A DNA stretch of 64,000 bases from Undibacterium paludis (GTDB lineage Bacteria > Pseudomonadota > Gammaproteobacteria > Burkholderiales > Burkholderiaceae_D): NCBI RefSeq assembly GCF_022568815.1, contig NZ_JAKZHX010000005.1, positions 300,820 through 364,819 on the forward strand, in the 5' to 3' direction. Positions 26,937-36,036 of the stretch are shown in pieces; the stretch's first letter is position 1; every line of letters begins with the position of its first letter. The position numbers were made by a program, and so were the translations under genes. The notes beneath the pieces are model-generated. The model saw only the letters and a program-made list of their open reading frames with translations. It had not been told where the DNA came from and made no database searches.

Positions 26937-27794
26937 ATGATCCAGAACATGATGCCAAACATGATGCCCATGCCATTCCAGGCAGAAGAACATGCTTATG
27001 CTGTTCTTGAAGCCAGGGCCCGCACCCAGCATATCCACCCCCTGTCTTCACAATTTGAACTGAGTATCGAACATGCCTATGAAATCGCCAAGGCTTCTGA
27101 TGCAATACGCATTGCCGAAGGCGAAGTACGCATAGGTCGCAAACTGGGTTTTACAAATCGCAAGCTATGGTCCAAGTATGGTGTAAAGGTCGCGATACAA
27201 GAGCCGATCTGGACCAGCCTGTTTGACAGTACCGTGCGCTACGTAGAAGAAAATTACGTCTATCAAAGCCTGGCTGGCGCCCTGCAGCCGCGCATAGAAC
27301 CTGAAGTGGTATTCAAGCTCGGCAAGACGCCGGCGGCAGACGCCACCATAGAGGAGCTGGCCGATTGCCTGGAATGGATGGCGCACAGTATAGAGATCGT
27401 GGTCAGCCCTTTCCCTGACTGGAAATTTGAAGCGGCCGATGCCATCGCCGCACTTGGCCTGCATGGTACCCTGCTGATAGGCGAGCCACGTATTTTGTCG
27501 AGCGCCAGCCGCCAGCATCTGGCAGAAGTGCTGGCCAATGCCAGTGTATCGATCTCTTGTGATGGCTCATTGCGCAGTGCGGGTTATGGCAGCAATGTAC
27601 TTGACAGTCCTTTGCATGCCATCTGGTATTTGCATAGCCTGCTGCAGAAGCAGCCGCAGTTCCCGCCTTTGCAAGCGGGGGAAATCATCACCACCGGTAC
27701 CTGGACAGATGCCTACCCGGTTGAATCAGGACAAACCTGGGGCACGGCTTTTTCTGGCGTCCCACTGCCTGGCCTGAGTGTCAGCTTTGCGTAA
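26937..27794 (+). CDS. 2-keto-4-pentenoate hydratase-like protein (FAH superfamily)
   Basis: A 285-aa protein resembling MhpD/TesE-type hydratases, which add water to 2-hydroxypenta-2,4-dienoates in aromatic meta-cleavage pathways. The wording EAYEIA-like start, GRKLGFTNRKLW (about residues 67-78), RIEPEVVFKLG (metal-ligand glutamates, about 117) and GEIITTGTWTDAYPVESGQ near the end fit that group. No other catabolic genes are near, so the actual substrate is unclear. The first residues are Met-rich (MIQNMMPNMMPM) and the exact start is uncertain. Confidence 0.82.
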   Translation: MIQNMMPNMMPMPFQAEEHAYAVLEARARTQHIHPLSSQFELSIEHAYEIAKASDAIRIAEGEVRIGRKLGFTNRKLWSKYGVKVAIQEPIWTSLFDSTVRYVEENYVYQSLAGALQPRIEPEVVFKLGKTPAADATIEELADCLEWMAHSIEIVVSPFPDWKFEAADAIAALGLHGTLLIGEPRILSSASRQHLAEVLANASVSISCDGSLRSAGYGSNVLDSPLHAIWYLHSLLQKQPQFPPLQAGEIITTGTWTDAYPVESGQTWGTAFSGVPLPGLSVSFA

Positions 27795-28174
27795 ATAAAT
27801 GAAATGGCAGGCTACTCCGGATAATTTCGGTTAATTTTCAACAATTACATGATCCAGAACAGCCTGACAATAAGTCTTGCCAACCCGGTTTTTACCTGTT
27901 TTCAATTGTTTTTTTATCTTGCCAGCAGCAGTCAGTCCATATGCCCTCAATGAGCATGTCAATAGACAAGAGTGTCCGCATGCATTGCGAAAACCAGAAT
28001 TGGGCACAGATTGCAGTGCATACAGCGACAAATCGCCACCAATAATCCTGCATTAGCAGCCTCATATTCTAAAAAAACAGATGGCATCATCAGTAGAACC
28101 TCTCGCCTGATCGTCATGCGGCGACGATAACCTGCCGGTTTGCCGGCGTCCTCAAGCTCGGCGTCATAAAAGGT

Positions 28175-28208
28175 AAATGCACTTCACCCTTGGAAGCAGT
28201 GCATTTTT
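28175..28208 (+). terminator. hairpin with T-run in the hydratase-porin gap
   Basis: Perfect nine-base arms (aaatgcact/agtgcattt), a 13-base loop and two further T residues. It could end the plus-strand hydratase transcript, although it lies 380 bp past the stop. Confidence 0.45.
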
Positions 28209-28260
28209 GACATCGCCAACTTGTAAATTCAGGCAATTCAAGGTTTTTGCAAAGACAAAG

Positions 28261-28288
28261 AAAAAAGCATCCCTGAGGATGCTTTTTT
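28261..28288 (-). terminator. Rho-independent terminator of porin gene 1
   Basis: Twelve-base perfect stem (aaaaaagcatcc/ggatgctttttt) with a four-base loop and flanking A/T runs, 45 bp past the porin stop codon; it could work in both directions. Confidence 0.85.
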
Positions 28289-28333
28289 CGATCTTGCCAG
28301 TAACTAACTTCGCTGACCTAAGTCAGCAGAAAA

Positions 28334-29395
28334 TTAGAACTTGTGACGGATACCAACGTTAACCAGACGGACTGTTGCGCCATTAGGAACTGGTTTGAAT
28401 GTAGCGGAAGAATCTGCGCTACCCAGGTTGATGTTTGCGTCGTTAGTTGCACGGGAAATAGATGTGTACAGGTTAGTACGCTTGGACAGGGAGTATGTAT
28501 AACCCAGAGCCAGTTGTGAACCGTTAGCATCTTTGATCAGGCTGTTTTGGTTTGTGGAGCGGATGTAGCTTGTAACGATCGCGCCAGAACCGACAGGTAC
28601 TGTTGCACCCAGCAACCATACGCGACGATCCAGAGCAGCTGCGCCTGCGCCATCATCTTTGATGGAAGAGAATGCGCCGTGTGCTGTTACAACGTCAAAG
28701 TTGTAAGTACCAGCGATCAAATAGCTCTTGGTTGCGTTAGAACCGTTAGCATTTTGTGCATTGCTGTAAGCGAATTCAGCAAACAATGGGCCTTGTGTGT
28801 AAGCACCAGACAGGCCGATGTAACGGCCAGCTGTGTTGTTACCGGCAACTTCGCCGAAACCATAAGATACTGTACCAACAAAACCGCTCAGGCTGTTTGT
28901 GTTGTAAACAGCTGCGTTGTTTGTACGAACGCCACCGTGGTCGAAGTAAGCTGCAGCGCCCAGGCCGGATGTACCGCTACCTGCTGTACCGCTGGTGATA
29001 CCAGTGCTGAATGGATCGAAGCTGTCGATAGCAACGAATGCTGGCGTGTATTGACGACCGAAGTTGATCGCACCGAAGTCACCGGACAGACCGACGAATG
29101 CTTGACGACCGAAAGCACGGCCACCTTGAGCAGAGCTACCTGTATCAGCATTGATACCCATTTCCAGTTGGAAATTTGCTTTCAGACCGCCACCCAGATC
29201 TTCAGAGCCTTTGAAGCCCAGACGGGAACCGGATTGAATACCACTGTCCAGGCCCAGAGTGGAGCCAGCAGGATCGCCAGTGTTTTGATGTTGCAAGGCC
29301 ATATCTACAACACCGTAGATAGTCACAGAAGATTGTGCTTGCGCTGTACCAGCAACAGCAGCCAAAACTGACAGAGCGATGAGTGATTTTTTCAT
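28334..29395 (-). CDS. outer-membrane porin 1 (Gram-negative porin family)
   Basis: A 353-aa general diffusion porin. Signal peptide MKKSLIALSVLAAVAGTAQA, then QSSVTIYGVVDMAL, the typical first strand of betaproteobacterial trimeric porins. The eyelet-loop region (FGRQYTPAFVAIDSFDPF) and C-terminal RLVNVGIRHKF ending in Phe fit Bam recognition. The start at 29395 has GGAG upstream and matches the signal peptide. It is the second of two tandem porin genes, each with its own terminator. The 5' region is AT-rich. Confidence 0.95.
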   Translation of the reverse strand: MKKSLIALSVLAAVAGTAQAQSSVTIYGVVDMALQHQNTGDPAGSTLGLDSGIQSGSRLGFKGSEDLGGGLKANFQLEMGINADTGSSAQGGRAFGRQAFVGLSGDFGAINFGRQYTPAFVAIDSFDPFSTGITSGTAGSGTSGLGAAAYFDHGGVRTNNAAVYNTNSLSGFVGTVSYGFGEVAGNNTAGRYIGLSGAYTQGPLFAEFAYSNAQNANGSNATKSYLIAGTYNFDVVTAHGAFSSIKDDGAGAAALDRRVWLLGATVPVGSGAIVTSYIRSTNQNSLIKDANGSQLALGYTYSLSKRTNLYTSISRATNDANINLGSADSSATFKPVPNGATVRLVNVGIRHKF

Positions 29396-29722
29396 TGATA
29401 TTTCTCCAAAGGATTTCACATTGAGATGAACTACATTGAGCACGATGCGCGCAAAACAGAGCCAAAATTTGATCGCACGAAACGCGCTAATTCTTAAGAA
29501 CCGACAAGACTGCTAAAAAGAAGTTAACGTATTTGACCAAAAATGGTATTAGACAGCCAAGCTAAATCGGCTTTTGGAGGGAATATGGGGCAATAATGTC
29601 TCGAATAAGCAACAAATATTGCAATAAACGCAACATATTCAATGCAATTAAAACAATATTTCCAAATGGAAAATAATACCTGTTTTTTTCATTTTCCACT
29701 GAAAAATGAAACAAAAACAAAA
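29396..29722. other. AT-rich intergenic leader between the tandem porins
   Basis: 327 bp with no gene, notably rich in A and T around 29530-29722. It must carry the promoter and 5' leader of porin 1. I could not identify an OmpR-like or other operator with confidence. Confidence 0.5.
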
Positions 29723-29753
29723 TTGCAAAGGTCGCCAAAAGCGACCTTTGCAA
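29723..29753 (-). terminator. strong Rho-independent terminator of porin gene 2
   Basis: A 13-bp perfect stem (ttgcaaaggtcgc/gcgacctttgcaa), five-base loop, then a long T-rich run on the minus strand, 20 bp past the stop codon. Confidence 0.92.
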
Positions 29754-29773
29754 ATTAAATTAACTTACAGCAA

Positions 29774-30910
29774 TCAGAACGCGTGCAACAGACCTACAGC
29801 TGTACGTGTTGCCGAGCTATTGCCGGCACCGATAATGCCCAGCGCCAGGGAAACATCCTGTGCATTGACTGAACCGGCTTTTGCATAAGTCAGGGATGCA
29901 TAAGCAGTTGTACGTTTGCTGAATGCATATTTGCCCAGCAGGATGTACTGGTCAGCTTTGCCGTCGATGTCGCCAGAACGCTTGGTATTATAGTAAGCGG
30001 TTGTCAAAGTCATCTGATCAGACAAGGTGAAATCTGCACCAAGGCCGATTACAGCAATCTTGCGGCCGTTTGCGCTCGGCAGGGCATCAATCTTGACGTT
30101 ACCCTCAACTTTGTTCTGGGAATAAGTTGCACGCAACATGACGTTGGAGGCAACTTTGACTTTACCGCCACCAGCCCAGCCGCTCAGGTAAGAGGCATTG
30201 GCATTGTCACGCAGTTTTGCGTAGGACAGGGCGGCACCGTTAGTGCCATCAGTAAAGAAGCCCGACAGACCGGCATAGTTATTTGCTGTTGTGTCTCCAG
30301 CTTTTTCACCGAAACCATACATCAGCGCACCGCCGAAACCGGACATCAGTGGGGACACATATTTGATCGAGTTATTCTGACGCAGTGCTGTACCGCCACC
30401 GTTGGTACCGAAACCACCGAAGAACGCACCGGAGTTCAATGCACTGAACATCACGTTGGGATTGGAGCCTGCATGTGCCAGACTGATCGGGTCTGCCAGA
30501 CCGACAGAATCGACACCCAGGATGTTGTTACGGCCCAGGGTAATGCTACCGAAATCACCAGACAGACCTACCCACGACAGGCGGTCAAACAGGGATGTGT
30601 TGCTACCAGTCTGATTAAAGACGTTACCACCGAAACCGGCACCAGCTGTACCTGTATCATTTGCCAGTGTGCCTTCCAGGTTGAAGTTGGCTTTCAAGCC
30701 GCCGCCCAGGTCTTCGGAACCCTTGATACCCCAGCGGGAAGTCAGTAACTGACCAGCATCCATGGAATACTTGGAACCACCTGTTGCTGTTTGATTGGTT
30801 GTAGCAACAACAGCCGCATCCACGATACCGTAGATGGTGACTGAAGATTGCGCGGATGCCGTAGCTGCGAATGCGCTCAAAACTGCAAATGCCAGTATCG
30901 ATTTTTTCAT
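29774..30910 (-). CDS. outer-membrane porin 2 (Gram-negative porin family)
   Basis: A 378-aa porin paralogue of the neighbouring gene. Signal peptide MKKSILAFAVLSAFAATASA, first strand QSSVTIYGIVDAAV, the SRWGIKGSEDLGGGLKANF strand, LSWVGLSGDFGSITLGRNN, and a C-terminal TAVGLLHAF with terminal Phe. I placed the start at 30910 from the signal peptide; the frame is open a further 59 codons upstream, which would bury the signal sequence. Tandem duplication followed by divergence is likely; the two differ in loop lengths. Confidence 0.95.
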   Translation of the reverse strand: MKKSILAFAVLSAFAATASAQSSVTIYGIVDAAVVATTNQTATGGSKYSMDAGQLLTSRWGIKGSEDLGGGLKANFNLEGTLANDTGTAGAGFGGNVFNQTGSNTSLFDRLSWVGLSGDFGSITLGRNNILGVDSVGLADPISLAHAGSNPNVMFSALNSGAFFGGFGTNGGGTALRQNNSIKYVSPLMSGFGGALMYGFGEKAGDTTANNYAGLSGFFTDGTNGAALSYAKLRDNANASYLSGWAGGGKVKVASNVMLRATYSQNKVEGNVKIDALPSANGRKIAVIGLGADFTLSDQMTLTTAYYNTKRSGDIDGKADQYILLGKYAFSKRTTAYASLTYAKAGSVNAQDVSLALGIIGAGNSSATRTAVGLLHAF

Positions 30911-31285
30911 TGAATGCGTCTCCAAAATTATTAAATTTATGTGACCGTACTTAGTTACCCGCCAGTCATTTCTATACATTCTGTCTTGCGAAGACTTCGA
31001 AACCTGCTGATTAAGAAGCTGGATTCCATTGAAACAAATTAAAAGATTTTGGGCAAAGAGAATTTGCGAACGATCGTATTTAAGCAAATTTTATGTGGTG
31101 TTATCACAACAAGCTTTATCTTTCTCATTATCAAAACTCCAATTTTTCTGAAAGTTGCCGCCTGATAAGTTGCTCACATTGTCTTGTTTGCGCCAGCGCA
31201 TGGCACAAAGTCAGGATAATTCTTACAATAGCTCCATTGCTGAGTCGCTACTGTCAGCGACAGCTTCTCCTTGAATTTAAGAAAT
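30911..31285. other. intergenic region between porin 2 and coq7
   Basis: 375 bp between divergent genes, carrying both promoters and apparently a long porin 2 leader. A six-base hairpin (gtcgct/agcgac, 31244-31261) stands just before coq7. No gene is visible. Confidence 0.5.
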
Positions 31286-31939
31286 ATGATGAATAAAGCA
31301 TCTCCGGGTGCCAACCCCAAAATTGATAACCTGATCAGCCAGTTTGACCGTGCCCTGCGCGTTGTCAGCGGTCAGGCAAGAGCCAGACGCTCGATCCCGG
31401 GTCATGAACTGCCAGAGGCAGAAATGTCCGACGAGGAAAAAGCCCATAGTGCAGGCCTGATGCGCGTCAACCATGTCGGAGAAATCTGCGCCCAGGCGCT
31501 ATATGATGCACAGGGAGCCAACGCCCAGGCTGAAGAAATTCGCCAGCAATTTCAGCATTCTGGTGTAGAAGAAGAGGATCATCTCGCCTGGACTGCAAAG
31601 CGCCTGCAAGAATTGAATTCACATACGAGCCTGCTCAATCCTCTGTGGTATGCAGGAGCATATGCCTGTGGCAAGCTGGCCGCAAAATTCGGGGATGCCA
31701 TCAGCCTGGGATTTGTGGTGGAAACCGAGCGACAGGTAGAGGCGCATCTGGCCAGCCACCTGAAAAAACTGCCGTCACAAGATGCCAAGTCGCGGGCAAT
31801 TGTTGAGCAGATGCGCCTTGATGAGATTGCCCATGGAACAGCGGCACAATCTTTGGGCGCCAGTCAACTGCCGGCACCGGTACAGACTGGTATGAAGCTT
31901 ATGGCGAAAGTCATGACCGGCAGCGCCTACTATATTTAA
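31286..31939 (+). CDS. coq7: ubiquinone biosynthesis di-iron hydroxylase Coq7
   Basis: A protein of about 217 aa that hydroxylates the demethoxyubiquinol ring in ubiquinone synthesis. Di-iron ligands are in LMRVNHVGEICAQALYDAQ (Glu), VEEEDHLAW (ExxH), the mid-protein VETERQVEAHL (Glu) and the C-terminal MRLDEIAHG (ExxH). The start is uncertain: ATG at 31286 or 31289, or a TTG at 31271 in the same frame; no strong ribosome site decides. Members of this family in betaproteobacteria replace UbiF. Confidence 0.93.
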   Translation: MMNKASPGANPKIDNLISQFDRALRVVSGQARARRSIPGHELPEAEMSDEEKAHSAGLMRVNHVGEICAQALYDAQGANAQAEEIRQQFQHSGVEEEDHLAWTAKRLQELNSHTSLLNPLWYAGAYACGKLAAKFGDAISLGFVVETERQVEAHLASHLKKLPSQDAKSRAIVEQMRLDEIAHGTAAQSLGASQLPAPVQTGMKLMAKVMTGSAYYI

Positions 31940-32076
31940 GGGAAGATTCGACATTAAAACAGTTCCCCCTGCCCAGGGGGTAGCGCAGACAATACCCTGG
32001 CAAAGCAAGGGAGCGTAAAACGACAGCCTCATTTACAACAGCCTGTCAGGTCATACTGACAGCAGTGACCAGCATA

Positions 32077-33339
32077 TTAGGCCAATTGAAAAAAAATTGC
32101 CGCGATCAGAGTGGGGACCGCAGCGGCGGCAAACAGGCCCAGAGGGCTGATTGCCTGTTCGTGAAAATACTCCTTCAGAATAGCGTAGGCAGCCGGGTTA
32201 GGCGCATTGGCAATCACTGTCAGGCCGCCGCCTGTTACCGCACCGGCAACCAGTGCATACTTGGATGCATCCGATAAGCCAGCCACCAGCGACCCCAGGT
32301 AAGTCAGGGCCGCATTATCGGTAATGGCGGTCAGCGCCGTCGCCCCCCAGTAGAGTGCGGCAGGTTTCATTTCTGCCAGGACTGCCTGCAACCACCATTG
32401 CTGCATGCCGCCAAGCACGACGAGTCCTGCCAGAAAGAAAGCAACCAGCAAGCCTTCACGCAGCATCAGCCGATCCTGGTACTGTTTGTATGCTTCGGTA
32501 AAACCGAGGAAGAACAGGAAAAGACCAAGAAACACTACCGAGTAATGCGAAAACCAGACCACCGCAACCAGGAACAGGTAATGTATTCCCACAACCGTCA
32601 ATGGTACGGCCCCGGCATCGGCACTGTCGGGCTCTGACTCCACGGTTTGCAACTCCTTTCGAAATAACAGAGTCAGCATCAGTGCATTCAGAGCGACCGC
32701 CGCAGCGGCCTTCCAGCCAAAATGAAAGAACATGTGTGACACATTCCACCCCCATTTTTCTGCCACCATCAATACCGGAGGTGCGGCAAATGGCGTCAGC
32801 ACACCACCTATCGATACGTTGACAAAGAGGGTGCCCAAAGTCATATATTTCAATTTTGCAGAAATCTTCTTTTTATAAAACCGGTCGCGCAGCATCAAAG
32901 CCGCCAGCGTCATGGCCGCTGGCTCGGTAATTACTGAACCCAGCAAGGGGATCAAAGAAAGACACAGGAAATACGTGGCCAACTGGGTAGGCAACGGCAC
33001 AACGGCTGCAACGCGTGACACAAAATGCTGAACCGACCATAAGACTGGCTTGGTGCCAGAAATCACCAGGATAACAAAAACAAACAGCGGTTCGGTAAAA
33101 TTTTGTCCTTCCAAGTAATGGATAGCTGACTTCTGATCACTATAGGCTGCAACTATCATGACCAGAACAAAGGCCCAGAAACCGAACACTACCTCAACTT
33201 CGCCGAGCAAATGCCAGAGACCTGAATGGTGTTTGCTCTGGTGCGCCATGTGCGCAAAAAATTTGCCGGAAAAAGTATGCAAAACAGCGACCGCAAAAAT
33301 GGCCGCTGCGATATAAAGCAGCGTTTGCTCTGTGTTCAT
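32077..33339 (-). CDS. putative Na+/H+ antiporter (Na_H_antiport_2 type)
   Basis: A 420-aa membrane protein with about ten to twelve hydrophobic segments. The sequence resembles the PF07399 'putative Na+/H+ antiporter' family of the ion transporter superfamily; the re-entrant-like ALTAITDNAALTYLGSLVAG segment (about residues 339-358) and SVITEPAAMTLAALMLRDRF (about 135-154) are characteristic. The transported ion has not been established for this protein. It starts 13 bp after uvrD on the same strand and may be read through from it. Confidence 0.8.
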   Translation of the reverse strand: MNTEQTLLYIAAAIFAVAVLHTFSGKFFAHMAHQSKHHSGLWHLLGEVEVVFGFWAFVLVMIVAAYSDQKSAIHYLEGQNFTEPLFVFVILVISGTKPVLWSVQHFVSRVAAVVPLPTQLATYFLCLSLIPLLGSVITEPAAMTLAALMLRDRFYKKKISAKLKYMTLGTLFVNVSIGGVLTPFAAPPVLMVAEKWGWNVSHMFFHFGWKAAAAVALNALMLTLLFRKELQTVESEPDSADAGAVPLTVVGIHYLFLVAVVWFSHYSVVFLGLFLFFLGFTEAYKQYQDRLMLREGLLVAFFLAGLVVLGGMQQWWLQAVLAEMKPAALYWGATALTAITDNAALTYLGSLVAGLSDASKYALVAGAVTGGGLTVIANAPNPAAYAILKEYFHEQAISPLGLFAAAAVPTLIAAIFFQLA

Positions 33340-33352
33340 CCCTGTCTCTTCC

Positions 33353-35644
33353 TTATATTTTTTCTAGTTTTGCGACACTCAGGTCCAGCCGTTTCATACC
33401 AAACTTGCCAAAATTGATTTGAGCATTGGGGCTGGCACCGCCGCTGCCCCCTTCAATATTGACGATCACACCCTCACCAAATCGCTCATGAGATACGTTC
33501 TGGCCTATGCGCCAGCCTGCACCTGTATTTTTTTGCTTGAAGCTTTGTGCAATCTGGTTGGCAGCTTCATCGGGCGACTCATCCCAGGCAGATTTTTTGT
33601 TGCCAAACCAGCTGGCCTGTACACGCGGGGAGAGCCATTTCAAAGATTCTTCCGGCAACTCATCAAGAAAGCGTGAACGCATGTTATAACGGGTCTGGCC
33701 ATGCAGCATGCGGGTTTGTGAGAAGCTCAGGTACAGGCGTTTGCGGGCGCGTGTGATGGCCACATACATCAGGCGGCGCTCTTCTTCGACACCGCTGTCT
33801 TCCTGCGCGCTATTCTCATGCGGGAACAAACCTTCTTCCAGGCCGGTGATAAAGACGGCATCAAACTCCAGGCCTTTGGCTGAATGCACGGTCATCAATT
33901 GCATGGCATCCTGGCCGGCCTGGGCCTGGTTATCACCTGCTTCGAGCGAAGCGTGTGAAAGGAAGGCAGACAAGGGCGACATCACTGTCGGCAAGGCTGC
34001 ATCGGCATCGATAACTTGATCGCCTGCACCGTTATCGAGCAGGACAGTTGCGCTGCTGGCGGGGCCGGCAAAAGCAGGTGCCTCCTTATTGAAACCCTCT
34101 TCCGATACAAATAGCGTAGCGGCATTGACCAGTTGCTCCAGATTTTCTATACGGTCAGCACCTTCTTTTTCACTCTGATAGTGAGTCAACAGGCTGCTGA
34201 CTTCGAGCACGATCTTGACCATCTCGGGCAGCGGCAGGTTTTGTGTTTCAAAACGTGCCCCTTCGATCAGCTTGACGAAAGATGCCAGCGAAGAACCGGC
34301 CTTGCCACCCACATGGCGTACTGCAGCATAGAGGGAAGTCTGGTGCTGCCCCGCGACATCCTGCAATTGCTCCAGCGAGCGGGCACCTATGCCGCGCGTT
34401 GGGAAATTCACTACGCGCAAGAAGGCAGAATCATTATGCGGGTTATCCATCAATTGCAGGTAGGCGATGGCGTGCTTGATCTCTGCCCGTTCAAAAAAGC
34501 GCTGACCACCATAAACACGATATGGAATGCCAGCCGTGAACAGCGCATGCTCAATCACGCGTGATTGCGCATTGGAACGATACAGGATGGCAATCTCGCT
34601 GCGCAGCGAACCTTCGCGTATCAGGTTCTTGGCCTCATCGATGATCCAGTTGGCTTCTTGTATATCGCTGCTGGCTTCCATGATGCGCACCGGTTCACCA
34701 TGGCCGGCATCGGTGCGCAGATTCTTGCCCAGACGCTTGCTGTTGTGTTCGATGAGCACATTGGCACTGTCGAGGATATGGCCGTGCGAACGGTAATTCT
34801 GTTCCAGCTTGATCAGGTTCTGCACCTGGAACTCGCGTTCGAAAGCGGACATATTGCCGACATTGGCGCCACGGAAGGCATAGATGCTCTGGTCATCATC
34901 ACCGACGGCAAACACGGCGCCGCCCTTTTTTGTCCCCTCGCCGGCCATCAGCTTGAGCCACTTGTATTGCAGGTCATTGGTGTCCTGGAACTCGTCGACC
35001 AGGATATGGCGGAACCTGTCCTGGTAATGTTCACGCAGTGGCTGGTTACGGCTCAGCAGCTCATAGGTGCGCAACAGCAGTTCGGCAAAATCAACCACGC
35101 CTTCACGCTGGCATTGAGCATCGTACAGATCATAGAGAGCAACCAGCTTGCGGTTGAAATCGTCATAGGCATCGACCTGGGCGGCACGCAAGCCCTGGTC
35201 CTTGGCGCCATTGATGAAATACATCAGGGTCTTGGGTGGAAATTTTTCATCATCGATATTATTCGCCTTGAGCAGGCGCTTGATGAAAGACAGCTGGTCA
35301 CCAGAATCGAGTATCTGGAAAGTCTGTGGCAAACCGGCATCGCGATGATGCGCACGCAAGAGGCGGTTGCACAGGCCATGGAAAGTGCCTATCCACATGC
35401 CACGTGTATTGATAGGCAACATTGCCGACAGCCGCGTCAGCATCTCTTTGGCAGCCTTGTTGGTAAAAGTCACCGCCAGTATACCGCCAGGCGAGACCTG
35501 GCCAGTCTGTATCAACCAGGCGATGCGGGTCGTCAGCACACGCGTCTTGCCGGAACCCGCACCAGCCAGTATCAGGGCAGACTGGGCCGGCAATGTCACG
35601 GCGGCAAGTTGTTCAGGATTTAAGTTATGGAGTAAATTTTGCAT
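33353..35644 (-). CDS. uvrD: DNA helicase II, UvrD/PcrA type
   Basis: A 763-aa superfamily 1A helicase for nucleotide-excision and mismatch repair. Walker A AGAGSGKTRVLTTR (about residues 27-40), motif Ia TFTNKAAKEM, Walker B HILVDEFQDTN (about 220), motif III GDDDQSIYAFRGA, motif V TVHSAKGLEFDAVF and motif VI YVAITRARKRLYLS are all intact. The C-terminal Tudor-like tail (VSHERFGEGVIVNIEGG) that contacts RNA polymerase in UvrD/PcrA is present. Full length for the family. Confidence 0.95.
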   Translation of the reverse strand: MQNLLHNLNPEQLAAVTLPAQSALILAGAGSGKTRVLTTRIAWLIQTGQVSPGGILAVTFTNKAAKEMLTRLSAMLPINTRGMWIGTFHGLCNRLLRAHHRDAGLPQTFQILDSGDQLSFIKRLLKANNIDDEKFPPKTLMYFINGAKDQGLRAAQVDAYDDFNRKLVALYDLYDAQCQREGVVDFAELLLRTYELLSRNQPLREHYQDRFRHILVDEFQDTNDLQYKWLKLMAGEGTKKGGAVFAVGDDDQSIYAFRGANVGNMSAFEREFQVQNLIKLEQNYRSHGHILDSANVLIEHNSKRLGKNLRTDAGHGEPVRIMEASSDIQEANWIIDEAKNLIREGSLRSEIAILYRSNAQSRVIEHALFTAGIPYRVYGGQRFFERAEIKHAIAYLQLMDNPHNDSAFLRVVNFPTRGIGARSLEQLQDVAGQHQTSLYAAVRHVGGKAGSSLASFVKLIEGARFETQNLPLPEMVKIVLEVSSLLTHYQSEKEGADRIENLEQLVNAATLFVSEEGFNKEAPAFAGPASSATVLLDNGAGDQVIDADAALPTVMSPLSAFLSHASLEAGDNQAQAGQDAMQLMTVHSAKGLEFDAVFITGLEEGLFPHENSAQEDSGVEEERRLMYVAITRARKRLYLSFSQTRMLHGQTRYNMRSRFLDELPEESLKWLSPRVQASWFGNKKSAWDESPDEAANQIAQSFKQKNTGAGWRIGQNVSHERFGEGVIVNIEGGSGGASPNAQINFGKFGMKRLDLSVAKLEKI

Positions 35645-35829
35645 AGACAGATTATACGGGACTCGGCGCAGGACCAGACGATGGACTATGTACGGGACTC
35701 AGCAAAGCACAGGTTAAGCCACACACAATCGAGAGTAGCCCGGCAATATTGTTGTCGGCGAAGAAATCGCGTATTGACAATATCGCGCAAAGCCGCAGAT
35801 AATCAGGGCAACACTTTTATCTTATTACC

Positions 35830-35922
35830 ATGCACATTCACACCAAAGACCAGACACAAACTCAGGGCATCGCTGCTTTGGGACCGGTCTTTGCCAAAGC
35901 CAAGAAACAGACGCTCATCTGA
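35830..35922 (+). CDS. possible 30-aa leader peptide
   Basis: An ATG opens a 30-codon frame, MHIHTKDQTQ... to ...AKAKKQTLI, whose stop codon lies inside the left arm of the hairpin at 35913-35950. There is no clear Shine-Dalgarno. It could be a leader peptide linked to the hairpin, or chance. It is not rich in Lys codons in the way a lysine attenuator would need (three AAA, one AAG). Confidence 0.25.
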   Translation: MHIHTKDQTQTQGIAALGPVFAKAKKQTLI

Positions 35923-35950
35923 CCGGGGCGTGCTGTCCCGTCAGGTGAGC
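35913..35950 (+). promoter_or_regulatory. long hairpin in the leader of the dapA-like gene
   Basis: The arms gctcatctgac-c-ggg and cccgtcaggtgagc pair over 14 positions with one bulged C and one G-U pair. The loop is nine bases. No T-run follows, so it is not a simple terminator. It sits about 90 bases before the dapA-like start codon. Confidence 0.5.
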
Positions 35951-36036
35951 TGACAGGATGGCAAAACGGTTAATACCCCCTTGTATCCCATGTCAACTCC
36001 GAAGACGGGTCTTTACCGGTCTACAGGAGAACAGGC

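Larger units (their letters stand above)
27795..28333. other. 539-bp intergenic region before the porin terminator
   Basis: I see no supported gene. A nine-base hairpin at 28175-28208 and the porin terminator at 28261-28288 are listed separately. A 66-codon minus-strand frame at 27831-28031 has cysteine-rich, non-family-like content and no ribosome site, so I do not call it. Confidence 0.5.
35645..36036. other. 392-bp region between uvrD and the dapA-like gene
   Basis: Holds the uvrD promoter on one side and a probable structured leader for the dapA-like gene on the other. A 30-codon frame and a long hairpin within it are listed separately. Confidence 0.5.

Noticed and set aside
27831..28031. 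66-codon minus-strand frame in the hydratase-porin gap
   Set aside because: No ribosome-binding site, no recognisable family; could be a decayed fragment but I cannot support it.
34565..35623. 352-codon frame antisense to uvrD
   Set aside because: uvrD is full length with all helicase motifs; this frame has none.
35639..35953. 104-codon frame between uvrD and the dapA-like gene
   Set aside because: Overlaps the uvrD start, Arg/Ser-rich composition, no ribosome site.
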